NCBI GenBank assembly: GCA_910578035.1
Contig: CAJTOB010000051.1
Coordinates: 1-21,866, forward strand
DNA from: an uncultured Muribaculaceae bacterium
GTDB lineage: Bacteria > Bacteroidota > Bacteroidia > Bacteroidales > Muribaculaceae
Direction: 5' to 3'
Length of the DNA stretch: 21,866 bases
Under the pieces are notes generated by a model that saw only the letters and a program-made list of their open reading frames with translations, searched no databases and was not told the origin of the DNA. Every line of letters begins with the position of its first letter. Position 1 is the stretch's first letter. The position numbers and the translations under genes were made by a program. Shown here piece by piece: positions 14,551-21,866 of this stretch.

Positions 14551-16257
14551 ATGGATAAGAAAATCATTGAATGTGTGCCTAATTTCAGCGAAGGCCGCAA
14601 TCTTGAAGTAATTAAAAATATAACCGATGCCATCGAAAGCATCGAAGGCGTAAAACTGCTCGATGTCGATCCGGGCGCCGCCACCAACCGCACTGTTGTT
14701 ACATTCGTAGGCGAGCCTGAGGCCGTGCTTGAGGCTGCTTTCGCCGGCGTGAAACGCGCCGCCGAACTGATAGATATGCGTCATCATCATGGTGCCCACC
14801 CGCGCATGGGCGCAACCGATGTACTGCCGCTGATACCTGTATCGGGCGTCACGCTCGAGGAGTGTGCCGAAATGGCGCGCGGTCTTGCCAAGCGCATATC
14901 GGACGAACTGGGAGTGCCGACATATTGCTATGAAGCAGCGGCATTTACGCCTGAGCGCAAGAATCTTGCCGTATGCCGCGCCGGTGAGTATGAGGCTCTT
15001 CCCGAAAAAATGAATAAGGCGGGTAAGGCTCCCGATTTCGGAGACCGTCCGTTTGACGAGGCTGCCGCACGTACCGGCGCCACTGCTGTTGGCGCCCGCG
15101 ACTTCCTTATTGCAGTAAATTTCAACCTAAACACGACATCGACCCGCCGTGCCAATGCCATCGCCTTCGATGTACGCGAGAAAGGTCGTCCGGCACGCGA
15201 AGGCGGTAAGCTCACCGGCAAGCCGCTGAAAGACGAGAACGGCAAACCGGTGATGATACCGGGCACTCTCAAAGGCACGAAGGCCATCGGCTGGTATATC
15301 GACGAATATGGCATTGCGCAGGTGTCGATGAACATCACCGATACATCGGCGACGCCGCTGCACGTGGCCTTCGAGGAAGTGAGCCGTGCGGCCCGCGAGC
15401 GCGGCATACGCGTCACGGGCACAGAAATCGTAGGCCTCGTGCCGAAGAAGGCTCTCGTGGAAGCAGGAAAGTACTTCCTGCGGCGCCAGCAGCGTTCGCT
15501 CGGCATACCCGAGCGCGAAATTGTGCGCATAGCAGTGAAGAGCATGGGGCTCGACGAGCTGAAACCATTCGACCCCGCCGAAAAGGTGGTGGAATACATG
15601 CTTGAGGCTGGCGAGGAGTCGCGCGAGAAGCTCGTCGGCATGACCTGCCGCCGCTTTGCCGAAGAGACGGCCTCGGAATCGCCCGCACCCGGCGGCGGCT
15701 CTATCTCGGCATATATGGGCTCGCTTGCTGCTGCCCTGGGCACAATGGTTGCCAATCTCTCGGCCCACAAGGCCGGCTGGGATGAGCGCTGGGAAGAGTT
15801 CTCGAACTATGCGGAAGAGGGCAACGCGCTGATGGAACGTCTGCTGCATCTTGTAGACGAAGACACAGAGGCGTTCAACCGCATCATGGCCGTTTTCGGC
15901 ATGCCCAAGGGCACAGATGCCGAAAAAGCAGAAAGAGTCAAGGCTTTGGAGGCGGCCACGCTTTATGCCACCGAAGTGCCTCTGCGTACTCTTGAGACGG
16001 CCTACGAAGTTTTTCCGCTCCTGAAAGCTATGGCAAGCGAAGGCAACCCGGCCTCTGCGAGCGATGCCGGTGTAGGAGCGCTCGCAGCCCGTGCGGCAGT
16101 GCGCGGCGCCCTGCTCAATGTGAAAATCAACGCCGCGCAACTCCAGGACCGCGAAAAAGCTGCCGAACTGGTGACTCGAGGCGAAGCCACAGCCGCGGCG
16201 GCAGCCGAAGCCGAGGCTGAAGTACTTGCAATTGTTGAAAATATAATCTCTAAATGA
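14551..16257 (+). CDS. ftcD: Bifunctional glutamate formimidoyltransferase / formimidoyl-THF cyclodeaminase
   Basis: This 568-residue enzyme catalyses the last two steps of histidine breakdown through folate. Residues 1-330 form the formimidoyltransferase: I-E-C-V-P-N-F-S-E-G-R-N at the N-terminus and the catalytic H-H-H-G-A-H-P-R-M-G-A-T-D block at 78-90. This part moves the formimino group from N-formimino-glutamate to THF. After a linker (about 340-358), residues 360-568 form the cyclodeaminase (S-P-A-P-G-G-G-S-I-S-A-Y at 377-388), which releases ammonia and gives 5,10-methenyl-THF. The fusion matches the animal FTCD layout in domain order. The frame opens at a TTG at 14488, but that start lies upstream of the -7 box, so the ATG at 14551 is used. 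It is first in the hut operon and its stop overlaps hutU in an ATGATGA arrangement. Confidence 0.95.
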   Translation: MDKKIIECVPNFSEGRNLEVIKNITDAIESIEGVKLLDVDPGAATNRTVVTFVGEPEAVLEAAFAGVKRAAELIDMRHHHGAHPRMGATDVLPLIPVSGVTLEECAEMARGLAKRISDELGVPTYCYEAAAFTPERKNLAVCRAGEYEALPEKMNKAGKAPDFGDRPFDEAAARTGATAVGARDFLIAVNFNLNTTSTRRANAIAFDVREKGRPAREGGKLTGKPLKDENGKPVMIPGTLKGTKAIGWYIDEYGIAQVSMNITDTSATPLHVAFEEVSRAARERGIRVTGTEIVGLVPKKALVEAGKYFLRRQQRSLGIPEREIVRIAVKSMGLDELKPFDPAEKVVEYMLEAGEESREKLVGMTCRRFAEETASESPAPGGGSISAYMGSLAAALGTMVANLSAHKAGWDERWEEFSNYAEEGNALMERLLHLVDEDTEAFNRIMAVFGMPKGTDAEKAERVKALEAATLYATEVPLRTLETAYEVFPLLKAMASEGNPASASDAGVGALAARAAVRGALLNVKINAAQLQDREKAAELVTRGEATAAAAAEAEAEVLAIVENIISK

Positions 16258-18269
16258 TGACCGATATAGAATTCAAAAACGCCATTAAAGCCGGCATTCC
16301 AGCCACACCTCCGACTCCGAAACCCTACGACACAGAGGTGAACCATGCGCCGCGCCGCAAGAAAATTCTCACGCCCGAAGAAGAGCGCCTCGCGCTGAAA
16401 AACGCCCTGCGCTACTTCCCCGCCGAGCAGCATGCCGAGCTGGCGCCCGAATTTGCCGAAGAACTCCGCACTTACGGCCGAATCTATATGTACCGCTATC
16501 GCCCGGACTACGCGATGTATGCGCGCCCGATAGACGAATACCCGGCCCGCTCGCGCCAGGCTGCGGCCATCATGATGATGATACAGAATAACCTCGACCC
16601 GGCTGTGGCCCAGCACCCCCACGAACTGATAACCTACGGCGGCAACGGCGCCGTGTTCCAGAACTGGGCGCAGTATCTTCTGACAATGCGCTATCTTAGC
16701 GAAATGACCGACGAGCAGACTCTGGTGATGTATTCGGGTCACCCGCTCGGCCTCTTCCCTTCGCACAAGGAGGCTCCCCGCGTGGTTGTGACTAATGGTA
16801 TGGTGATTCCCAACTACTCGAAACCCGACGACTGGGAACGCTTCAACGCTCTCGGCGTGAGCCAGTACGGCCAGATGACCGCAGGCTCGTATATGTACAT
16901 CGGCCCGCAGGGCATTGTGCACGGTACTACCATAACTGTGCTCAACGCCGGACGCCGCCGCCTCGCCCCCGGCCGAACCGACCTCGGCGGCATGCTCTTT
17001 GTGAGTGCCGGCCTCGGCGGCATGTCGGGTGCTCAGCCCAAGGCCGGCAACATAGCCGGTGTGGTGAGCATTGTGGCCGAAATCAACCAGAAGGCCGTGG
17101 AGACACGCCACAAACAGGGCTGGGTAGACGAAGTATACGACTCGCTCGACGAGCTGATTGCACGCGCACAGCAGGCCCGCGCCGAGCGCAAGCCTCTTTC
17201 GCTTGCCTATCTTGGCAATGTGGTTGACCTCTGGGAGCGTCTTGCCGACGAAGGTATAGACGTTGAGCTGGGTTCTGACCAGACTTCGCTGCACAATCCC
17301 TGGGCCGGCGGCTACTACCCTGCAGGGCTCAGTTTCGAGGAATCGAAGGCCATGATGGCCGAGAATCCCGAGGAGTTCAAAAAGCGTGTGCAGGATTCGC
17401 TCCGCCGTCAGGTGGCGGCAATCAACCGTCTGGCCGACCGCGGCATGTATTTCTTCGACTACGGCAATGCCTTCTTGCTCGAATCGTCGCGCGCGGGCGC
17501 CGATGTGACTACCGCCGACGGCCACTTCCGCTATCCGTCGTATGTGCAGGACATCATGGGGCCGCTCTTCTTCGACTATGGCTTCGGGCCCTTCCGCTGG
17601 GTGTGCACATCGGGCAAGGCGGAAGACCTCGAAGCGACAGACCGCATAGCTGCCCGCGTGCTCGAAGAGATACGCAACGAGGCTCCAGATGACATCAAGG
17701 GCCAGCTCGACGACAATATACACTGGATTAGGGAAGCCGGCGCAAACCACCTTGTGGTAGGCTCGCAGGCCCGAATCCTGTATGCCGACTCGGAGGGCCG
17801 CACAAAAATAGCCCTGGCATTCAACAAGGCTATCCGCCGGGGCGAGATTTCGGCGCCGGTTGTTCTCGGCCGCGACCATCACGACGTGTCGGGCACCGAT
17901 TCGCCCTACCGCGAGACCTCGAACATCTACGACGGCTCGCGCTTTACCGCCGATATGGCCGTGCACAACGTAATCGGCGACTCGTTCCGGGGCGCTACCT
18001 GGGTATCGCTGCACAACGGCGGCGGCGTAGGCTGGGGCGAAGTGATGAACGGCGGCTTCGGCATGGTGATAGACGGCAGCGAAGAGGCCGACACCCGCAT
18101 AAGCCGCATGCTGCTCTGGGATGTGAACAACGGCATTGCACGACGCAGCTGGGCCCGCAACAAGGGTGCCTACGACGCCATACGCCGCGAAATGGAACGC
18201 ACACCCGGCCTGACTGTAACCTTACCTAATTTTGCATCTGACGAAACCATAGAAAACGCACTCAAATGA
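16254..18269 (+). CDS. hutU: Urocanate hydratase (urocanase), long form
   Basis: This 671-residue NAD+-dependent enzyme converts urocanate to 4-imidazolone-5-propionate. Diagnostic stretches are Y-G-G-N-G-A-V-F-Q-N-W (128-138), S-G-H-P-L-G-L-F-P-S (161-170), Q-Y-G-Q-M-T-A-G-S, and F-G-P-F-R-W-V-C-T-S-G (444-454). G-R-D-H-H-D-V-S-G-T-D-S-P and N-G-G-G-V-G-W-G occur in the C-terminal half. It is about 110 residues longer than the ~555-residue urocanases of Pseudomonas and Bacillus, and its active-site wording (W-V-C-T-S-G) resembles my memory of the animal enzyme. Two ATGs (16254, 16257) are possible starts; both overlap the ftcD stop. It ends in a 4-bp ATGA overlap with hutH. Confidence 0.97.
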   Translation: MMTDIEFKNAIKAGIPATPPTPKPYDTEVNHAPRRKKILTPEEERLALKNALRYFPAEQHAELAPEFAEELRTYGRIYMYRYRPDYAMYARPIDEYPARSRQAAAIMMMIQNNLDPAVAQHPHELITYGGNGAVFQNWAQYLLTMRYLSEMTDEQTLVMYSGHPLGLFPSHKEAPRVVVTNGMVIPNYSKPDDWERFNALGVSQYGQMTAGSYMYIGPQGIVHGTTITVLNAGRRRLAPGRTDLGGMLFVSAGLGGMSGAQPKAGNIAGVVSIVAEINQKAVETRHKQGWVDEVYDSLDELIARAQQARAERKPLSLAYLGNVVDLWERLADEGIDVELGSDQTSLHNPWAGGYYPAGLSFEESKAMMAENPEEFKKRVQDSLRRQVAAINRLADRGMYFFDYGNAFLLESSRAGADVTTADGHFRYPSYVQDIMGPLFFDYGFGPFRWVCTSGKAEDLEATDRIAARVLEEIRNEAPDDIKGQLDDNIHWIREAGANHLVVGSQARILYADSEGRTKIALAFNKAIRRGEISAPVVLGRDHHDVSGTDSPYRETSNIYDGSRFTADMAVHNVIGDSFRGATWVSLHNGGGVGWGEVMNGGFGMVIDGSEEADTRISRMLLWDVNNGIARRSWARNKGAYDAIRREMERTPGLTVTLPNFASDETIENALK

Positions 18270-19753
18270 AAACCCACCATATATCACCGGCCCATATAAG
18301 CATACCCGAAGTATGCGCCATAGTTGAAAACGGCACTAAGATAGCGCTCAGCGAGGAGTCTAAAACGCTCATTACGCGCTGCCGCGAATATCTCGACGCC
18401 AAAATAGCATCGTGTCGCGAGCCGCTCTACGGCATCACCACAGGCTTTGGCTCGCTCTGCAATATCTCAATCAATCCCGACGACCTGCAGCGCCTTCAGG
18501 AGAATCTTGTGAAGTCGCATGCCTGCGGCGTGGGCGAGCGCGTGCCGAAGAAGACGGTGCGCATGATGATGTTGCTAAAAATCATATCGCTGAGCTACGG
18601 TAACTCGGGCGTGCAGCTTGCGACGGTTGAGCGCCTTGTCGATATGTTCAATGCCAGAATCGTGCCGGTGGTCTACAGCCAGGGCTCGCTCGGGGCCTCG
18701 GGCGACCTTGCTCCGCTTGCCAACATGTGTCTGCCGCTCATTGGCGAAGGCGAGGTGGAAGTGAACGGAGTCGTGCGCCCCGCGGCCGATGTTCTTGCTG
18801 AAATGGGCTGGAGTCCTATCAAACTGATGTCGAAAGAAGGCCTTGCGCTGCTCAACGGCACCCAGTTCATGTCGGCTCACGGTGTGATTGCAGTTGAAAA
18901 GGCCATGCGTCTGCTCAATGCTGCCAATGCCATCGCGGCGATGTCGCTCGATGCATTCGACGGCCGCATAGAGCCTTTCGGCAAGCTCGTCAACGAGGTG
19001 CGTCATCAGGACGGACAGATAAAAGTTGCCGAAGACATGCGTGCGCTGCTCGCGGGGAGCGATCTGACCGCGCGCCATAAGGAACATGTGCAGGACCCCT
19101 ACTCTTTCCGCTGCATACCGCAGGTGCATGGCGCTGTGGCCGATGCGATAAGTTTTGTTGCACAGAAACTTACCAACGAAATCAACAGTCCGACAGACAA
19201 CCCGACCATTTTCCCTGAAGATGACCTTATTGTATCGGCGGGCAACTTCCACGGCGAGCCGATAGCCATGCCGATGGACTATCTTGCGCTTGCCTTGACG
19301 GAACTTTCCAATATTTCAGAGCGCCGTATCTACAAACTCATCGGCGGCACCCGCGGACTGCCCTCCTTCCTTGTTGCGAAGCCGGGCCTGAACAGCGGCT
19401 TCATGATTACGCAGTATGCCGCGGCCTCGATTGTGAACCAGAGCAAGGGTCTGTGCTGGCCTACGAGCTGCGACAGCATACCGTCGTCGCAGGGCCAGGA
19501 AGACCATGTGTCGATGGGCGCTAACGCAGCAACGAAGCTGATACGTGTAGCCGACAACACCACCCGCGTGCTTGGCATAGAACTTATGGCAGCGGCGCAG
19601 GCGCTGGAGTTCCGCCGTCCGCTCAAATCGAGCGCCAAGGTGGAGGCTCTTTACGAGGCTTATCGCGCCGAAGTGCCGTTTATCGATGTAGACACGGTGA
19701 TGTCGCCACTGATTGAACGTTCGGTAAAATTCGTTGAGAAATGTACGTTATAA
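18266..19753 (+). CDS. hutH: Histidine ammonia-lyase
   Basis: This 495-residue enzyme deaminates L-histidine to trans-urocanate, the entry step of the pathway. The A144-S145-G146 tripeptide within G-S-L-G-A-S-G-D-L-A-P-L forms the self-made MIO cofactor. Tyr55 in L-Y-G-I-T-T-G-F-G matches the conserved active-site tyrosine. N-G-T-Q and the S-P-T-D-N-P block further support the family. Length is slightly below the ~510 typical of HutH. It overlaps hutU by 4 bp and hutI by 13 bp, implying translational coupling. Confidence 0.97.
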   Translation: MKTHHISPAHISIPEVCAIVENGTKIALSEESKTLITRCREYLDAKIASCREPLYGITTGFGSLCNISINPDDLQRLQENLVKSHACGVGERVPKKTVRMMMLLKIISLSYGNSGVQLATVERLVDMFNARIVPVVYSQGSLGASGDLAPLANMCLPLIGEGEVEVNGVVRPAADVLAEMGWSPIKLMSKEGLALLNGTQFMSAHGVIAVEKAMRLLNAANAIAAMSLDAFDGRIEPFGKLVNEVRHQDGQIKVAEDMRALLAGSDLTARHKEHVQDPYSFRCIPQVHGAVADAISFVAQKLTNEINSPTDNPTIFPEDDLIVSAGNFHGEPIAMPMDYLALALTELSNISERRIYKLIGGTRGLPSFLVAKPGLNSGFMITQYAAASIVNQSKGLCWPTSCDSIPSSQGQEDHVSMGANAATKLIRVADNTTRVLGIELMAAAQALEFRRPLKSSAKVEALYEAYRAEVPFIDVDTVMSPLIERSVKFVEKCTL

Positions 19754-20979
19754 ATATAGGCCGTATCCACATGATTGTGCCGCAGGAGGCGACGCGCCTC
19801 TGCGGACACGACATGGAAGAGGCCCAAAGCAGTCTTGAAAATGCGTGGCTACGCGTCGAGGACGGCAAAATCCACTCCTTCGGCAGCATGTCGGAGCTGA
19901 CAGGCGATATGCTTGCCGGGCAAGACACCGTCGATGCGCGAGGAGGCCTCTTGCTGCCTGCGTTCTGCGACTCGCACACCCATATCATCTATGCAGGAAG
20001 CCGAGAAGGCGAGTTTCTCGACAAGATACGCGGCCTGAGCTATGAGGAAATAGCCCGACGCGGAGGCGGTATTCTCAATTCGGCCGACCGCGTCGGCCGC
20101 GCGAGCGAGGACGAGCTTTTCGAAAGCGCCATGAGCCGCGCGCTACAGATGCAGGCCAAGGGTACGGGCGCAATGGAAATCAAGAGCGGATACGGGCTGG
20201 ACACGGCATCGGAACTGAAGATGCTGCGTGTGGCGGCGCGTATGCGCGAGGCTCTTGATGCCCGTGTGAAAATTACTTTCCTGGGCGCACATGCCGTCGG
20301 GAGGGCGTACACGGGTCGCCAAAGCGAGTATGTAGACATGCTTATTGCCGACATGCTACCGGCGGTTGCAGCCGAGGGGCTGGCAGACTATGTAGATGTG
20401 TTCTGCGACCGCGGTTTCTTTACCGTGGACGAGACGCTGCGCATACTCGATGCAGCCGCACGATATGGCATGAAGCCAAAAATCCATGCCAACGAGCTCG
20501 ACTGCTCGGGGGGCGTGCAGGCCGGCGTGAGCCGTAATGCGGTGTCGGTAGACCACCTCGAACGCATGGGCGCCGAGGAAATAGAGGCTCTCCGGAAGTC
20601 TGAGACTATTCCGACGATGCTACCCGGCGCTTCGTTCTTTCTAGGCATGCCGTATGCCCCTGCCAGAATGGCTGTTGACGCAGGGCTCGCGGTGGCGCTT
20701 GCGAGCGACTATAATCCGGGGTCATCGCCGTCGGGCGACATGCGCATGGTGATGGCTCTTGGCTGCATAAAGATGAAACTGACTCCGGCTGAATCGCTGG
20801 CGGCATGCACTGTCAACGGCGCAGCCGCGATGGAACTCGGAGGCATAGCGGGAGCGATATCGCAGGGGCGCGATGCGTCGTTCATAATAACGGGCGCAGT
20901 GCCATCTCTGGCGTATATTCCGTATGCGTACACGGAGCCGTTCATAGAGCGGGTGTGCCTGCGGGGGCGCTGGCTCTGA
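19741..20979 (+). CDS. hutI: Imidazolonepropionase
   Basis: This 412-residue amidohydrolase-fold enzyme opens the ring of 4-imidazolone-5-propionate to give N-formimino-L-glutamate. Metal and substrate residues are visible: H79-T-H81 in C-D-S-H-T-H, E-I-K-S-G-Y-G-L-D (146-154), His184 in L-G-A-H, His249 in I-H-A-N-E, and Asp323 in A-S-D-Y-N-P-G. The start ATG at 19741 lies inside the last codons of hutH (13-bp overlap). It is the final gene of the operon, followed by a strong terminator. No formimidoylglutamase (hutG) or deiminase (hutF) is present, which fits the FtcD route. Confidence 0.96.
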   Translation: MYVINIGRIHMIVPQEATRLCGHDMEEAQSSLENAWLRVEDGKIHSFGSMSELTGDMLAGQDTVDARGGLLLPAFCDSHTHIIYAGSREGEFLDKIRGLSYEEIARRGGGILNSADRVGRASEDELFESAMSRALQMQAKGTGAMEIKSGYGLDTASELKMLRVAARMREALDARVKITFLGAHAVGRAYTGRQSEYVDMLIADMLPAVAAEGLADYVDVFCDRGFFTVDETLRILDAAARYGMKPKIHANELDCSGGVQAGVSRNAVSVDHLERMGAEEIEALRKSETIPTMLPGASFFLGMPYAPARMAVDAGLAVALASDYNPGSSPSGDMRMVMALGCIKMKLTPAESLAACTVNGAAAMELGGIAGAISQGRDASFIITGAVPSLAYIPYAYTEPFIERVCLRGRWL

Positions 20980-20997
20980 CAGTCATCTGAACCGACA

Positions 20998-21032
20998 AAA
21001 AGGCCGATGCGGATATGACGCATCGGCCTTTT
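20998..21032 (+). terminator. Intrinsic terminator of the hut operon
   Basis: A perfect 14-bp stem (20998-21011 with 21019-21032, left arm AAAAGGCCGATGCG) encloses a 7-nt loop. The right arm ends in TTTT. It starts 18 bp after the hutI stop. Because it is symmetric with A-rich and T-rich flanks, it could work in both directions. Confidence 0.9.
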
Positions 21033-21094
21033 CTGTAGGGTGAACAAGATCGGCGGAGTGTTTGTTGAAAAGTAGAGTCAATGATAAATTCATC

Positions 21095-21814
21095 ATGAAT
21101 GCAAACGCACAGCCGCTAAAACCGAAGCACAAGTTCCGCACTGTTCTGTCGGACACGATGAATGCCATCATACTGGTATTGTCGGTGCTTCTAATCGTCT
21201 GGATATCGCTTGATACTTTCCGACGGGTAAATTTTCTTGAAAATCACGCTTATATGACATTCCAGTTCTGGGTATGTCTTGTGTTTATCGTGGATTTTTT
21301 CATAGGGCTGAGATATTCGGCCGACAAGTGGCGATATTTGCGGCATCGGATAGTTTTTCTTCTTCTATCGATACCGTATCTTAACATTCTGAACCAAATG
21401 GGCATCACGCTGAATCACGACGCACTATATTTTGCCCGATTCCTTCCGCTGGCGCGAGGGGCGCTGGCATTGTCGATAATGATCAGCTATCTGTCGTCGA
21501 ACGCCGTGACGAGTCTTTTCATGTCGTATCTGTCGATAATGATTCTGGTCGGGTATTTCTGTTCGCTTATATTCTATCAGAGGGAAGCGGGTGTGAATCC
21601 TGAGGTCAACTCCTATTGGACAGCTCTTTGGTGGTCGGCGATGAACATGTCGACCGTAGGGTGCGACATTTCGCCTGTGACAGCCGCAGGCAAGATTGTG
21701 GCCGTTGTGCTCCCTGTTTCGGGCATGATAATATTTCCTCTATTCACAGTGTACCTCACCGATTATGTGACACGCTCAGTGAAGAAAGCCAAAGAGGAAA
21801 TGAAAACGAAATAA
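21095..21814 (+). CDS. Channel-like membrane protein with a degenerate potassium filter
   Basis: This 239-residue protein has the six-segment layout of an ion-transport/Kv channel. Hydrophobic segments lie at about 22-40, 55-72, 84-100, 113-133, 140-161 and 199-221, with a pore loop at about 173-190. The filter reads S-T-V-G-C-D (186-191) instead of T-V-G-Y-G-D, so both the Tyr and second Gly of the K+ signature are lost. The S4-like segment has only Arg115 and Arg121 in place of a regular arginine ladder. I infer a non-voltage-sensing channel of altered selectivity or a non-conducting relative. The ATG at 21095 is chosen over an in-frame TTG at 21062. It follows the hut terminator and is not part of that operon. 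The stop codon is the first three bases of the dispersed repeat. Confidence 0.75.
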   Translation: MNANAQPLKPKHKFRTVLSDTMNAIILVLSVLLIVWISLDTFRRVNFLENHAYMTFQFWVCLVFIVDFFIGLRYSADKWRYLRHRIVFLLLSIPYLNILNQMGITLNHDALYFARFLPLARGALALSIMISYLSSNAVTSLFMSYLSIMILVGYFCSLIFYQREAGVNPEVNSYWTALWWSAMNMSTVGCDISPVTAAGKIVAVVLPVSGMIIFPLFTVYLTDYVTRSVKKAKEEMKTK

Positions 21815-21847
21815 GAGGTTGTTTAATAACATATGTGAAAACACAGG
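21812..21847 (+). repeat. Dispersed repeat, copy 3 (inverted relative to copy 1)
   Basis: Positions 21812-21840 are the exact reverse complement of 27-55, and the match continues to 21847 with one mismatch. The channel gene's stop codon is the first triplet of the repeat. The core AGAGGTTGTTTAAT is on the plus strand. Confidence 0.8.
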
Positions 21848-21853
21848 TTGGTG

Positions 21854-21861
21854 TATTTTTG
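21854..21861 (+). promoter_or_regulatory. Possible -7 box for a gene beyond the right edge
   Basis: TATTTTTG matches TAnnTTTG and lies 6 bp after the dispersed repeat. No -33 match is seen 19-21 bp upstream, and the downstream gene is outside the window. Confidence 0.3.
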
Positions 21862-21866
21862 CTTAA

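Noticed and set aside
16002..18014. A 670-codon open frame on the minus strand opposite ftcD and hutU.
   Set aside because: Its translation is low in family signals and rich in His/Ala/Val/Arg typical of antisense frames in codon-biased genes. The plus strand encodes unmistakable FtcD and HutU. The same applies to 15127-16140 and 5006-5626.
21061..21092. TTTG-N20-TAAATTCA as promoter for the degenerate channel gene.
   Set aside because: The -7 match lacks the final TG, and the box would lie only 2 bp from the ATG; too weak to call.
1..21866. CRISPR arrays, tRNA or rRNA genes, phage genes.
   Set aside because: No regularly spaced repeats, cloverleaf-like sequences, rRNA stretches or phage structural genes were recognised.

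Overview
The window looks like a chromosomal segment from a Bacteroidales gut bacterium, most likely Muribaculaceae or a close relative. This is inferred from Bacteroidetes-type promoter boxes (TAnnTTTG, several with TTG or TTTG about 20 bp upstream), the near absence of Shine-Dalgarno sequences, tightly overlapping operons, a fused glutamate formimidoyltransferase/cyclodeaminase, and a long urocanase. No rRNA, tRNA or CRISPR array was recognised.

Layout, left to right. An ArcD-like amino-acid permease (64-1452) is convergent with a minus-strand pair: a voltage-gated-type potassium channel, and a PAP2 phosphatase fused to a probable outer-membrane barrel. A divergent promoter region (3267-3382) leads into recJ-recQ. 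A secreted Ntn-hydrolase follows. Next is a translationally coupled operon of dCMP deaminase, S41 C-terminal processing protease and 5-formyltetrahydrofolate cyclo-ligase. A minus-strand class A beta-lactamase with an unusual C-terminal tail faces that operon tail-to-tail.

The most distinctive region is 12129-14445. It is a 2,301-bp unit bounded by IS66-type terminal inverted repeats (GTAACTATTCAGCGGAC...) and flanked by a perfect 8-bp target duplication (GTTTAATA). It keeps only the last ~80 codons of an IS66 transposase, interrupted by a stop. Its interior holds an intact, AT-rich CPBP-family membrane protease gene with its own promoter, and a multiply broken gene resembling the C-terminal part of a MobV/Pre-type relaxase. 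This reads as a non-autonomous, cargo-carrying IS66 derivative. It sits between the divergent beta-lactamase and hut promoters.

Right of it is a complete histidine-utilisation operon, ftcD-hutU-hutH-hutI, with all junctions overlapping and a strong terminator after hutI. It converts histidine to urocanate, imidazolonepropionate, formiminoglutamate, then glutamate plus ammonia and 5,10-methenyl-THF. An imperfect palindrome next to the hut promoter is a candidate operator. The last gene is a second channel-like protein whose potassium selectivity filter is degenerate (TVGCD).

A 29-bp sequence occurs as a perfect inverted pair at the two ends of the window, about 21.7 kb apart. Its 14-bp core occurs a third time at the 3' end of recQ. 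This points to a dispersed repeat family.
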